Of a DNA stretch of 64,000 nt, positions 48,612-62,014 are shown piece by piece. The stretch is from Pelecanus crispus (lineage: Eukaryota > Chordata > Aves > Pelecaniformes > Pelecanidae), in assembly GCF_030463565.1 (NCBI RefSeq), contig NC_134648.1, positions 45,103,498-45,167,497 of the forward strand, written 5' to 3'. Position numbers and translations under genes: made by a program. Positions within the stretch are counted from its first letter, which is position 1. Each line of letters opens with the position of its first letter. Under the pieces are notes generated by a model. That model saw only the letters and a program-made list of their open reading frames with translations. It was not told the origin of the DNA and made no database searches.

Positions 48612-50321
48612 CTACATTAGGAAAAGGAAATTTAGTAACTGTGATGCCTTTACAAGAAGTTCAAAAATTTCAATTAAAATGGAAAAAATAAAACACAGGT
48701 TAAGATTAAGAAAGCATTTTAAAACACCAAGTTGAGAAATGTCCTTCAGTGGATGTGACATGTTTTTCAGAGCTAAGCCCCCAATCTGGCAACTCCCACT
48801 TACGTCTCACCAATTTTACTAAGAGATCCAAAATGACATGTCAAAAATAATAAAAAGAAAAGGAAAGCTCTAACTTCAATTGCAAAATAGAGGGAAAGTG
48901 GTCTAAGAAGGAAAAAAGCAGTACAAATCAAGTTACAAAAATAGTGTAAGAGGAAAAGACTCTGCACATTTTTGTTTCTTGGAAGAATGGAAGAACAAAA
49001 TAGCAAGAGAAAAAAAGAACCATGAGACATACACATAGCCAAAGTGAGTGAAAATGGAGGACAATGTACCAGTAATATAACGGGATATTTTGGTACAGAG
49101 TCTTTGTCAGCACCTCTAAGTATTGTATTACTGCCATTTTCAGGTGCTTCATAGAGGTACATATGAAAAAAGATAAATTATCTCTTAATTATAAGCCCAA
49201 AATAACGGTTCCGTTTCAGACTGAGATTTTGGAAAGTTGTTGGAGATGTTAGGGAAAAAAAAAAGTACAAATACTTGAGCCTACAGGGCCCTAATAAAGA
49301 TGTTGCTTTTAAGTGCCATTATCTCCACTGAACACCATAACTACACTTCGCCAACAATGGCAAAGACAAACAAACAATGCTAAAAATATATACTGAGATA
49401 TCTATGTACTACAATCTAATTATTAAAGTTTTCTGAAACCATTCAGAGTAGAAAAGCAACCTGTGAAGGTGAAGTCACCCCTCCTCCAATACAAGCCAAG
49501 AACGTGATTAAAAAGGAGAACTCTTTTAAAACTTTTCCCCTGCTTTATCTTGAGACTATCTTCTACTATAACAATACAAGCATTTAAGTACTTTAAAACA
49601 AAATCAGGCTAGCAAGTGTGTTACCATTTAAGGACCCAATGCTGCAAATATTTACAAATGGGAGTAACTTTCCTCATTTGAGTAGTCCCAAAATTAGATT
49701 ATTCAGATGAGTAAAATTACATGCTCAAGCGTTTCCAAGATTGAGCCCTAAACAGCCATTGACTTTTGTAAGAAAGTTGTAATGTGTGTTTTGCATTGCT
49801 GTTGGCCATATGTTGCACCAGCCATGCCAAAAGCAATCAAAATTGCACTCAAGTTTCTCGATGAAGTATTTTATGTGCATTTTAAAACGCAGAGCAGGAC
49901 AATATGTTTTTGGAGACAAATTCATATCAAAGTCTTCCTTTGTATAACTTAACAGTTTTTCAGCTTCATAAAGGAGTTTAACATAACTAATCTATATATA
50001 GACATGGTCAAGACATAGAAGACGAACTTACGAAGGAGAGAGCAGGAACTAGCAAAAGAGCAGCGTGTGTGACAGCAATATGCTACTCTGTTGGGACAAC
50101 AGACTCTTCCTCTCCATAAGCAAGGTCATTTGTAGTCCCTCTTGTGAGGAACAGAACAAGAACGGAAAGCGCTAGTAAACAGCACCTTATACTGTTCAGA
50201 GTCATATCAGAGTGCCTCTCAGAATGACCCATCCAAGATGGAGTAACAAGAGTAGGCGGTCAGAGAAGAGGGAAAATGTTTGTCACAGTAATAAAATATG
50301 AATTCCTGTGCTGGAAGTTAC
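48612..50321 (-). other. intron 4 of the methyltransferase-like gene
   Basis: Donor GTAACT at 50321, acceptor ATGTAG at 48612. It contains an old foldback repeat at 49632-49748. Open frames of up to 120 codons on the minus strand (48800-49162) look hydrophobic and low in complexity; I do not regard them as genes. Confidence 0.7.
49632..49748. repeat. 117-base foldback (MITE-like) element, family B
   Basis: The left arm reads GGACCCAATGCTGCAAATAT, then GAGTAACTTTCCTCATTTGA and GTAGTCC. The right arm, reverse-complemented, reads GGGCTCAATCTTGGAAACGC, then GTAATTTTACTCATCTGA and ATAATC. The arms match along most of their length, forming a long imperfect hairpin. I recognise an old amniote repeat with GGGCCCAATCCTGCAAAC-type ends and TTTACTCATGTGAGTAGTCCC arms. 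It lies inside intron 4. Confidence 0.68.
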
Positions 50322-50443
50322 CGCAAATAGCACTGCACCAAGCCTGGAGCCAACGTCAACCACTACCTTTCCTGTCAGGTCAGGCAGTACATGTTGATAA
50401 AGAAACTTCAGTTCCATGAGGGAAAAGGAATGCGAAATAAACT
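50322..50443 (-). CDS. methyltransferase-like gene, exon 4 (SAM motif I)
   Basis: This exon carries the diagnostic nucleotide-binding motif of a class I S-adenosylmethionine-dependent methyltransferase. Acceptor TTATTTCCCAG, donor GCG/GTAACTT. After a split glutamate it encodes FISHSFSLMELKFLYQHVLP, then DLTGKVVVDVGSRLGAVLFA (residues 93-132). VVVDVGSRLG at 118-127 is the beta-1 strand and glycine loop (D-x-G-x-x-x-G, a form of the usual D-x-G-x-G-x-G). The preceding MELKFLYQHVLP is the helix leading into the fold. The target is unknown: protein, RNA or small molecule cannot be told from this. I do not recognise the family and give no symbol. Confidence 0.92.
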
Positions 50444-51300
50444 CTGGGAAATAAGAACAGAACAAAGGTGTTGGGTGGGCAGTACTAACTACTGTGTTAT
50501 TAACCAATGAAATATTAATCTGAAGAGTTATAATCACTGAAAACCTGTATGGTTTCCCGCCTGAACTAGTGTTGGGGACCCTGGGAAACCAGGGTTTGCA
50601 GATCCGAGGTAGCCTGGCTAGTAGTCTGTCCTGAGCCTGGGGACTCCTTCCCTTACATGGAAAATTTTGAAATCCTTCATGAAACTGAATTACCTTTTTC
50701 TGCACAGTGACATATATTAAAGAATACAAGACAAAGTAACTTGGAATTGTTTAAGTGAAAAATAAAAAATGGTACCTAAGTCTCAACACTATCATGCAAA
50801 CCTTTTTATGGGCAGACATGTTAATATTTCAACTCCAAGGTTTTAAGGAACGGAATGTTCTCCACAAAAACCATTCCTCCTTCAATGCCTGTGCTATACT
50901 GGCGACAGTACTGATCTGTACCACACCACACACAAGCTTTAAGACAGCTGGTGCTTTCTACTGCTTTTCAGTGTGTGAGGGGAGACTGAGGCTACTGCAT
51001 GGACTTCTACAGTATTGCCTTCCTCTTGCACCTTCCTTCTCAGTGGTACATAGCCCTGCCTCTTTCCTGCCTGCCCAGTTTTTGTGGGCAACTGGTGTCA
51101 CTCATACACTGCAAATTAATTCAACTTACGTGTGTAGGAGTCTCCTTCCATTGGTTATGGGAAATAATTCTGGCCTGTGTACTGCACCAGTCTGGACAAA
51201 GTCCTCCATCAGCTGGATGTTGTGTTGTCCAGCTGAGTCACTGCACAAACCAGTTTAGTTAAAGTGAATTTGTTTCTTGTGTTCCCAAAAGAGCACTTAC
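50444..51300 (-). other. intron 3 of the methyltransferase-like gene
   Basis: Donor GTAAGT at 51300, acceptor TTTCCCAG at 50444, 857 bases. A plus-strand open frame of 167 codons (50755-51258) lies entirely within it, without recognisable domains or splice logic, and is treated as chance. Confidence 0.75.
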
Positions 51301-51439
51301 CTAAAGATGCAGTCTTGTATGAGCCACACTCTGTGCAGTAGCTCCTACTCATTTTCCCCTCCTCACACAATGAATCAACAAAATCATCATCATAAAGGAA
51401 TGCATCAACGTGAATCATGGGCAGGGGATGCTGGTGTAT
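51301..51439 (-). CDS. methyltransferase-like gene, exon 3 (CxxC region)
   Basis: Acceptor CCTCTTCTCAG, donor TTTAG/GTAAGTGC. It encodes residues 46-91 plus one base of a split glutamate codon. The text begins IHQHPLPMIHVDAFLYDDDF and ends GKMSRSYCTECGSYKTASL. Cys80-x-x-Cys83 with a further Cys70 suggests a possible metal-binding or structural element directly before the methyltransferase fold, but a full four-ligand set is not visible. The acidic stretch YDDDF precedes it. Confidence 0.88.
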
Positions 51440-52533
51440 CTGAGAAGAGGAACAAAACCTAAGAAAGGCAGAACCAAGTCGCTCAATTTCACTTACACTG
51501 TTACACAGTTAATTGTCCCACCATCCTACCTTTCCCAAAATCCCCGAGATCCAAATTTTTCCCTACTCAAAAGTTACAAATCAAAATTAAACCACAGAAA
51601 TCCTGCATGTAAACTGGATCATCAAATTCCGCTGAATTAACCAGTAAGTGCAAGTCGACAAAGGAAAGCAAGCTGGTTTCAATAGCAGTAGACCTGCTGT
51701 GAATTTTGTCTCCTTAGTGCTTGCTTGGCTATAGAGGAGGTACAGGGTAAAGGAAGCTTTTTCTCTTCCACTTTAATGAGGAGGATGTAACTTAAATTTA
51801 GGAAGAAGGTCAATTTTTATTCTCCACTTCAACTGTCTGAATATTTTCATCTTTATGCTTTATGCCCCAATCTAGAAACACCCCTGATTAACATGGGTGT
51901 CATTTTCAATCAAAAGCATACCAGTTGGGATGCTTGCCTCATCATTTCAAGGGGTGTAATCTTCATCCTCCTACTCCTCTTTCCTCCCTCTCCCAGGCTT
52001 GCTGCATGTGGCCAATCCACTTTTCCCGTTTAAGAGCCACACACCACTTTTCTGGGAAATGCGTTAACTTTCCACCTATACTGACAGCTCAAGTAGAAAA
52101 GGTGCTCTCCCCTCCCACAGGACTCACAGCCCACCTCTTTCTGAGCCATCAGAATCTGACAAGAGCTGGAAATCATTTCTGGGCTGCCCACATTATGGCG
52201 ACAGAGAAACACTGGCCCTGTATTTCTGTTTTCTTTAAGGGGGCTGTTAGAGCCTATTACGGAGCTAGCATTAAAGAATCACTGTGACAGGTGCCATACC
52301 ACATAGAATGAAAGCTATGCCAAATCACTTATGATCAAAGTATTAAGAACTATGAAGCAACTTTCTTGGGGTCACACAATCATGCAGCAACAGACCTGAG
52401 AACCAAACTGAGATTACCTATACCTCAATCCAGTGCTCATTCTCTACTATGAACTACTACTAAAACTGAAATCAGCACAGTCCCCAAATAAATGATGTGG
52501 TTCAGCAAAAGGAGACCATAACAATTAGCTTAC
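51440..52533 (-). other. intron 2 of the methyltransferase-like gene
   Basis: Donor GTAAGC at 52533, acceptor TTCTCAG at 51440. It holds a MIR-like remnant at about 52360-52447. A 120-codon plus-strand frame (51925-52287) has no recognisable content. Confidence 0.7.
52360..52447 (+). repeat. MIR-like SINE remnant
   Basis: GGGGTCACACAATCATGCAG, CAACAGACCTGAGAACCAAA and TCAATCCAGTGCTCATTCTC follow the second half of the MIR order (GGTCACACAGC, GCAGAGCTGAGAATAGAACC, CCCAGTGCTCTATCC). The 5' half is not recognisable. Confidence 0.55.
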
Positions 52534-52655
52534 TTTCTGAATAGCTTGATGTTCCGAATTAAACATTGCCTCGATGGGTAAACAATTCCGCAAATCTTCA
52601 GCGATATTTTTGAGCACAACATCACTGTTACTCACCACAAGCTCGTCAAAGTCAT
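52534..52655 (-). CDS. methyltransferase-like gene, exon 2
   Basis: Acceptor CCTTGATTTACAG, donor AGAAA/GTAAGC. The first two bases complete a codon split with exon 1 (A/AT, Asn5), then 40 codons encode residues 6-45, beginning DFDELVVSNSDVVLKNIAED and ending NSEHQAIQK. It is acidic and predicted helical, with no known domain. The exact phase fit to the 13 coding bases visible at the window edge supports the exon 1 assignment. Confidence 0.86.
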
Positions 52656-53418
52656 CTGTAAATCAAGGCAAAAAAAAAAACAAACCCTGTAGATCATATG
52701 TAGATCATGTGGACTAAGTGATGACCAGTACAATACAGTTGCAAGACATAAACAATACCAGATGGATAAGGTTTTTATTTGAAATGCATTTTTCAGGCTT
52801 TGTTAGCTTTTCCAGCCAATGACAGATTTGGATTGTAATAACTTTGCCACTTAAAATAAATGTAGTGCTTTTTTGAAATCTCAAATTATTTTCATATTTA
52901 TAAACTTATAACTCACATATGATGGTCTGGGCTGCCACCAAAGTGATACTGTTTCAGCTTAGCATATAAAAACATCAAAGATGTTTTTGAACTATTGGAG
53001 AAATTACAAAACTCATAGTTGCCTGAATGCAGGCTTTTTTTTTTTTTTTATATACAAGCTTCTTTTTATACATACCATCTTTCTAATAAAGCGGTTACAA
53101 AAAAAATCAGGGATAATGCACAGTTCAACAGTTCAACTCACAATGCATTTTACACAACTTAAACTATCAAAATATTTCACATGTGAAAGAAAATAGGAGT
53201 GGATGTAATCCAGTATATTTTTGCAAAGCCACACTGTAAATTCTTGCTATTTTTCCAGGATATCCCTGCATTACTTAAACACTTTAAAAAAAAAAAAAAA
53301 TTAGAAAAAAGATCAAGAGGGAACCTTGGGAAGTCACCAATCCTTTCTTCTTCCAAGGCTGAATCAATAATAACTGCCACTTCTTCTCCAAACTATTCTT
53401 TTAAAAAAGATTGTTAAT

Positions 53419-53880
53419 GCTGGAGACTCCACAACCTCCCTTAGCAATCTATTCCAGTGCCTGACTACACTTACTATTAGAAAGGAATACTTTTCTTAAT
53501 AACTGATCTAGATTTCCTCTGCCACAATTTAAACTCAGTACTCTCTGTCCCACTCACAATGGAAATAGAAAAGCTTGCTCCTCTCCTGTATATAGCAACT
53601 TTTTACTTCTTTAAAGACTTGTGTGTCCTATCAGTCTTCTTTTCTAGAAGAAGCAAGATCCACTTATCCAGCCCTTTCCTGCATTCTTTCTAGTAGTCTG
53701 ATCATTCTCATCACTCCCCTTTGGATCTTCTGGACTCTCTCATCCTTTATGACCTGCAGTATTGAGAACTAGACACGTTACTCCAGCTAAAAGTTTATTT
53801 GCACTAACCAGACTTTTCACATCTTGCAGGCAGCATCCTGCTTACACACCCCAGTTTCATGGTAGCCCTCTTCCCAGAGC
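53419..53880 (-). repeat. old CR1 LINE copy (minus orientation)
   Basis: The plus strand reads GCTGGAGACTCCACAACCTC, AGCAATCTATTCCAGTGCCT, CTCTGTCCCACTCACAATGG, TATCAGTCTTCTTTTCTAGA, CCAGCCCTTTCCTGCATTC, CTTTGGATCTTCTGGACTCT and TTACTCCAGCTAAAAG, in that order. This is the reverse complement of the CR1 3' untranslated and late coding region. Its divergence from the fragments at 46708-47055 shows an older subfamily. It is inserted in sense orientation with the host gene. Confidence 0.85.
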
Positions 53881-56800
53881 ATGATGTTCCTGACGTTCAG
53901 CATGAGATCTGCTGTACGCCTGTACTCTCTTCCTTTTCTGTTACGTTTTCCTCAAAAGGGCTGGATGAAATTCCTTTTTGTCTGGACATCTCACTGCTCT
54001 GAGGGCACTGAACTGGTTCTAAACAAAGGCACATCTCAGGTAAAAACCACATACCTGTAAAAGAAACAAAAAGCAACCACAACCCTAATCCTGAAAAATA
54101 CACCAAACCCTTCTATTGATTCTTGCCTAAAAATAGACATGTTTGTCCTTTCTTCCCCACCCCTTCTGGTTTGTTTCTTGTTCTGTTTAGACTGCCACCA
54201 TCTTGGGCAAGGACTGTGGTTTTTATATATATCACTCACCAAAAGAAGATCTGACAGCTTTTAGAGGTGTTTAAAAAAAGTTTATGTTTGTTAGCATTGC
54301 TGTCCCAGGTGGGAACATTAGTATAGACAAGCTTGATGGCAAGCAGGTTAAAAATGTAATTCATGCTACAGGTTTCTCTATGCTAATATACTTAATCTTT
54401 CCTGTGGAACACAGGCAATGCTGGAAACAGTGAGAAATTTTAAGGCTAGTATAAGAAACAGAGACCAGCTAAACTTTTAACTGTGAAATGCTCTGAAATG
54501 CTTTTTGCTTAAGCACTGTAGTAAGAACAACATGATTAAAGAAACCCTCATTCATCAGTGCAAGACACTCTCTTCTTAGAGTGTAAATGTAAATGGCTCT
54601 TTCAACATGTCCTAAAACTGACTCCAACAGATAATCCCGAATCCCCCATAGTAAGCAGGAGAAACTTTAAATCACCTGGATTCCCTTAACACCTATTTGG
54701 TTTCTTATTTATTAAATGCATAGCAGTAACGCTCCAAGGCCCTGACAGGCACTGTACCACCAACCATTGGTGGTTGTTATACGACAGGAAGACGGTTCGC
54801 TGTTCCAAAGAGCTCACAGTTAAGTTCTCCAGAACCTCAGCTCCTGAAGAGATGCAGACTGTGCATCGAGGAACACGGGAGGGGCAGAGGCGGCAGCTGC
54901 AACAGCAGCAGCACCAACACCACAACAGGTGCAACGCAGCAGCTCCAGCTTGCCAGCATTTTAATTTGAAACCTCTAATGAGCACCCATCTCCTGTTAAC
55001 CTCACGGTCCATCCAACAACTTGCAGATTTGTTATGAACATCCCAGAAGCAGGGAGTGGTTTTTCTGATGAGCTCAGGGAGGATTTCTATGGATGTGACG
55101 CAGCACAGAAGTAAACCCAGAGATTATGGGAAGGGAAGGTGGACAGATTTTTAACTGTTGCTTAACTGGGACTGTCAGCACCACAACAGGCCCCCAGAGC
55201 ACAAAGGAGCCAGGGTTTGCTGAGGTGGGTAACGTCTGAGGAAGTAAGAAGGAGAAAAATTACGCCACAGACAGAGCGAGAGAGTCGAAAGCTGATATTA
55301 GCAGCTGTACAGACCAGTGCCTGCGGGCAATAAGCCCCTACATCTGGCACATGCTTTAAAACAATACTATTACTATGCAAGAGAGCTCATCCAGCTGTTA
55401 TACTGCCTGTTAAGAGTATCAAATTCATATATAGCATTTAATGAAATGCAGGAAGTGTTCATAGACCACCAGGCCAGCCACATCACACTGCAAATGCAGA
55501 ACTTCAGCTCCCTTTCTCTCAGAGCTGGTGCATCGATAGGATCTGCTCTGTCATGGCCTGGGTGACCTTTTCTGGCCAACATTAGCGGTGGACAGCTCTC
55601 TAGGCTATTCAGTGTTCTGCTCTACAGCGGAGAAATGGATACTTTCAGTGGGAAACAGGTAGCGCACCCATCTTCCTCAAATCCAAAACACCCCTTCCCT
55701 GCCTCGACGTCCATTTGTGCAACGCTTGTCACAACACTGACCAGCTTACATGGGGCCCTCCGAGCTCTTCGTACGAAACAAACTATGACACACGAGACTT
55801 CTTGCGGATGCTCTATATCAAACAGGTCCTAAGGAAAACCTCACAACACATACGCAGCTCAAACAAAAAACTGTTGAAACACTGATACTGAAAAATACAT
55901 GACGAATGGAAATGCTCCTTCCCAACTATCAGTTAATACTCTAAAGCATAAGCATGCAGGAACGAAAGAAGAGAAGGAGGTTTGAACACACTCCTTCTCA
56001 AGATGACAAAATGGCAGCTTCAGCAGAAGCTGCGTGTCAAACACTCTGTGCTTGCGCGTATAGTCTGTGACTGAACTCAGATGCCGAGAGTCGCCTCATT
56101 CCTGTCAAAGCAAGAAACAGCAACAGCTACCACAATAACTCATTTACTTTTGCAGTATGTAAATATTTATAGATTGCCATCAAGCACAGAACACAGGTGC
56201 CAAATATGAAAATACGCATTTCTGCCTCTGCCGGTACAGTTTTATCAACTCCACCCTCGTGCTTAACAAATTGTTCGCTCTCGAGAATCTCAGTATCACC
56301 TTACACGGGATCTTCAAAGAACAAACAAAAATAGAAAACTCTTTTTTGTATGATTTTAGTGCCTGCTGCATATACAAAATGGAGAGTGTGCAAGCCAACC
56401 CCTGTGGTCATTGAACAGAAAACTAACCAGGAAAGAACCGTACAGTTCATGAAATACTGCAAGATGAATCACAATCATTTGTTTATGGAGGAAGTCTGGT
56501 GTTTGTATTTTACTTCAAAAACCGGTTCCACTGGATCTACTCAACATGCATTTATAAAATTTAATCAACACATTGCAAAAAGCCTAATTAACACCCTGGT
56601 GCTGCTCAACCTTTCTATGGCAAATATAACACAAGCTAAGAAAACATCACAAAGCCTCACACCAGATAGAGAGGACCGCTATAGCAACATCTAAACATCC
56701 TGGCACTGTGAAATACATGATTGAAGACAAGCAATGTATGATTTCCAAATGACAACAGATTACATGTCACGTGGAAAGAAGAGGATTTAGCAAAGGCAAC

Positions 56801-59800
56801 CTTAACAGCAAGCACCTTATGGTCTTCTAGATGTATATTCAGACTCACAGAAGTAAAAAGCAAATATTAACATCCGTGTTACTTAATACAAGGTTAATTT
56901 AATCATTCAGTGTGTTTTAATGATACTGAACAAACAGGTCAAGGAGGCAGTCCCACATGTCTAAAACCTTACTATCTCCTATTTTGGCTAAACAAATTGA
57001 GAAGCAATCTGTGACCTCAGTATACCAACTTCTTCAGGAACTCTCAATACTATTCCTATCCCTAAGCATACTTAGCTATTGGTAGAAAGGAATCAGTTTT
57101 TTTCCAACAGGAATATAACCAGAGCTGATTTTATTAGTTCTTTAAGTCTTTTACATTCATAAATTGAAAGAAGCTTCAAAGTTAAATTTTAAACAAGGTA
57201 AGTCACATTTTACAATCAGTAGTTTTCCCCACCATTATTAAGTTTCAGTGACTAACAACTTAGAAGTACTTGGTATTCTTAAGACCTCTCTCGCAGCAGT
57301 ATCATTTGTTACAACAAAGGAAATTATGCTAATTCCCAAAGTTGGTGACTCATCAAATTACAGGTAACATCCCATTTTAGTTTACCAAACAGAATAGTGG
57401 AAAAGATTTTTGGTATGGCGTAATTTTAACAAAGAAATACATTCCAGTTAATGTGCTATTTTGATGTCTTCTGAAAGGGTATTTTACTTGGATAAATCAC
57501 TTTTACCAATTTGGATAAGAAGCCTTGTACTAAATTGCTTTTTCACACACACAAATAAATTACATACTAGTTACACTGCAGAAACCCATGCTTTCATCCT
57601 TTTAAAGAGACTGATTCCACTTCAGTTCCATCTGCAGTGACAATAGTACTGAGAGGAAACATTGAAGACCATTTCATGTAAAAGGGTCAAGTTTTTTTCT
57701 TATACTATTTCCTATTCTTCTCTTGTGAAAATCATCATCTGATAATTTTACCTAGTAGGCCTGGGAACACAATAATGCCTAGATCATAAAGTACATAATA
57801 GAAAAAGCTGGACAAACTTGGTCTGTTCCCAAGAGTATGACGAGAAGTTTCTTCTCCATATGCAGAACACTGTACTAAAGCAGCACACCCACCATGGTCT
57901 GGTTAAGTTAATTTTGTCGGATACCCCTCCCTCACTGTCTGTTAAAAGCCTGAACTTACAGCACTGACTCCCCTCAACTTTCAAGTCACAGGCCTAAATC
58001 TTACACCAATCTCCTAAAAGCTGGTTTGCTCAAGTTGTTTATCCTTAACTTAGAGGATTTGCAACCATTTATTATTCAATGATTGTTCTGAGTAAGACAT
58101 CACTGTATGAACAATCAGCAATTCAGACCAGTACATCACTTTGAAACCTTAGCTTTATATTTAAATGTTTCTAATGAAATGCATAGAATGGAAAGTTTAT
58201 AGGATTGTTTTATTTTACTGTTATGACTGAAAAAAAATTTAAAAGCTAGTATTAGAACAGTCAGTTTTAGCCCTGCTGAAAAAAAATATTTTTTAAATCT
58301 ATCTTAGACTCTGTGACAGTACATGAAAAACCATAAAGGGTCTTTTCATCACCTTATCTGTGCTTCACTGACATGAATTGAGAGATAGGCTTTTGTAATC
58401 TGCATTAAAGCTATAAGTACAGCAAAAGTGTTCAGTAGTTGCCAGTAAGTAGGGTGGTTTGGTGACTTCAGTCTCAAACTTGAAATTAGGATTCCTGTGT
58501 TTCCTTCCTCTGATTTCTGTATCTCTGTTCATATATACAGATAGCTTGATCAATTCTGCTTTCACTGCTTATCTTCTCCAGCACCCATTCTTACCAAATG
58601 CATCCTCTCCTGCTGCTGAAAATTCTTAAGAGTTTGGGTAGTGGAGGAGCAAGAGGGAATATGACCATGCACACATTTATACAGAAGCTATACATCAAAT
58701 GCTGGGACCCAACTGAGGGGGGGATCTTCAGGGGGGTTTCCCCAAGTGGTTTGAATTAGCTCTTGGGCTTCACCCAAGTCTTCTTAGCCAGAACTTCTGG
58801 AACGTGGTTATTGCAGAAGGATATTAGAGCATTAATCATCCTATTATGAAAAAGTTAAGACACCAAAGGTTCCTGTTATTCTTTCCATCTCTTATTATTT
58901 CATTTTCTTTGAGATCTAAGACTAACTCAAAAGAAAAGCTGGAATGCAAGTCACCGTGAAATGACGTACATTTCACTGCAGTGTGTGGGAAGAGCTGGCT
59001 GATTGCGAAACAGCAAAGCAGTGTTGCTGAGCAGCTGCCTTGAAATAATGTAATAGTAAAGCAATAATAAAGTAACATCTCCTTCCATCATACGTAAAGA
59101 TTTGGAATTTCTAAAATTCGCAATACCAAAAAAGAAAAAAAAAAAAAGCAAAAAAGCATGACTGGTTATTTTATTCTGTATTTGTACAAAGAAGAAAATG
59201 AACAGCATCTTGCATACACTTACATTCCCGTAATTACTAAGGAAGATTAGTCAGAAATCATTAGAGTGAGAACTTGTTCAACGTTCTCAGTTCCATGTAT
59301 GTAACAGTCTTTACTTTAGATGACTTGCTTTACGATAATTTGTCTCTTCCATGGAAAAATTTCTCGGTAACATTCCAGGCATACAGCATGCGAGTCAGAA
59401 ACCACCAACTAAGTTAAATTAATAAATAAGGCTGCCTTTGCAACAACACTAATCCTAAAAGGCAACCACTATATGCAGGGCTTTACTCTGAGGCTGCATG
59501 TACGCTTTACTTGAGAGAAGGGCATGAGGGAGGAAAAAAGCTTGACTATAGCTAACACTGGAATCATGCCCAGTCCTCCTCAGCTGGAAGTAAAACTGTA
59601 AGCTCAACATCTTGACAGAAACAGGAATAGGATGGCAGTAGGAGGTGGGGGGGGAAACCCACATACCACAGAAAAGCAACTTGTGAGGATGCCATTTTTG
59701 TTTCCATTTATCCTATCCTTCTTTGCTTACAGTTTTTTCATTCAGAATATTATCCCCACCATCCCTACAACTTTTTTTCTTTTGTTCATCAGAGATTTTT

Positions 59801-62014
59801 TCTTTCCTACATCTGTATTGGCAAAGACTAGGCTTTTATTTCTGTGTGGTACAGAGATCTGGTAACTTTTTAGCATCTCCCATAAAACTGTTTTCTCTCT
59901 GCACAGAGAGAACCCCAAATTCCCTAGCTGTATTCAGGGTACAGCAGCAGAAACCTAGGCACCAGCTCCTCACTGTCCTCTGCCCAACCAGTATTAATTA
60001 CTACAGCACTATCTAGGTGTTACAATGGGCAGTATAATTACTCAAGTGCAACGATTCTGAGGGGGAAAAAAAAACCCCAGTAAAAGTTACCGTCAGTATG
60101 CAGCCACAGAAGCAGCTCAGAGAAACAATACAAAGAGAAGTGTCATCAAGAGTGCTGTGCTGGGGACATCACCCAAAATATTTGCAGCTCTGGGGAAACC
60201 ACAAAAAGGGTAAAGGAATGTGACCTGCTGGAAAAATGCCTCTGCTTACTTACTGTTCAATGCTGCAGGAAAATAAAACTAGTAAGGGAGAGAGATATCT
60301 CTTTTACTCCAGTCCTGTACTCACTCAGGGTGAAGAAAAAGAAAACTGGAGATAAATCAGAAGGACACAGCCATTCAGAAAAAGCAGAGAGGAAAAACTT
60401 GAACAGGTTAATGGCCCAAAGAGGCAATGAAACATATCTTAATTGGATAACAACGAAAAGTTCTTACAGATAGGCACAAAGCTTTCTAATTCCCTCTCCT
60501 CTACCATATACCTGCATGTACACATATACGTACGTTAGAAGGGGAGACTGCAGCACCTCAGGATAGCACAAAAATTGGGCAAACATTAATACTTTCACTT
60601 AAAACACCTTAACCAACAGATTGGGAAACTGGTAACTTCTACAAGCAGTAGCATGAGACCAAATTCTATAGGCTCTAAATTCCTCCTCAAATGTGGAAAT
60701 CTGGGAAATAAAATTAGCGTTAAGTCACACATGTCCCAAATGACACATCTGGGAAGAAATATGGTTATCTATAGCTTTATACTGCATCAGCACTTGGCAA
60801 AATATAATCACAAACTGTAAGAAAATGCCAAAGATGCAGCTGCCCAAAGTGCAACTTCATTTATCAGAAAATAAATTAATGGCATCCAGCCAGGACATTA
60901 ACAATGATAATTTTTTCCTGAAAAAGAGAGAGAAAAGTAGTACAAATTATTATCAGAGCACAAGCCTGTAAACAAAGACAATAAAATATCATGGGCAGTA
61001 ACTGTAAGAATCCTAAACCAAAAAAGATTTTGAAGATGGCCTGTCAAGGAGACTACAGAGAGGAAATTATATTCATTACTTCAGCTGCTTGATCCTGATT
61101 GCCCTGCGTATCCTGTCTACTCTGTCCTCTGATCTGCAGCATATGAGCTAAAAAGCCATTGAACAGCAACTACAAAACTAATTATGTTAGTTTTAAGATG
61201 ATGTACATAGTGAAGCAGCAGCAATCAGCACTGATGCAAACAATATAAAAATAGAAGGACAGATTGCTCAGATGTACCGAGCACAAAGTAGTTCAAAATT
61301 TGGAACCTGATCTACACTTTAGCTCATGCCTTAACTGTGAAGAGTAAATATGAAGCAAGAATATATATTTCCTTTCACTGAAAGACCTAGGCATGGATCT
61401 AGATCATTAAAATTCAGAAAAAAATATTTGAGAGATCATAAAGGCTAGGAACCATAGCATACTTGTCTTTCACAGAAACATCTATCTATGAGAATTTTTG
61501 GAAACTGTAGCATGAAAAGAAAAATTTTAAAAGTTATTCATTGACAAAAGTTTTTTGCAAGTCTACATAAACCATGCCATTGGCTAAAAATTCCTATGGT
61601 AGAGGTAAAGCACAATCATAGAATCAAAGTGGAGAAAATAGTAAGTCGTGTGCTTCCTAACTGAAACAGTTTAGCATTTTCAAGTTTCACTAGTAAGTTC
61701 CCATGTGCTTGACTGTATTTGTAAAGGAGCCAGTAAACTGAGAAAGCCATATATGCACACCACACAAACTAATATAGTGTAGAAGGATCTGTAATGATTT
61801 ACATTAAGTGAACAAGCAATATGAATGATTGCATATGAAATTCAATGAGATTTTTAAATTAGAGCATATTGGATGGAAGAGAAACACTTCTAACAAGATT
61901 ATTTACAGTAACCCAGGCACTGTTTAGCAAGCAGAGCATGCTACCGCATCCAGTCAAGGACTCAAAAAGGAAGGGATGAAATACTGCTTATAGCACATTG
62001 CTCTACCATGATGT

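Noticed and set aside
50755..51258. 167-codon plus-strand open frame
   Set aside because: It is confined to a short intron of the opposite-strand gene, lacks domains and looks like chance.
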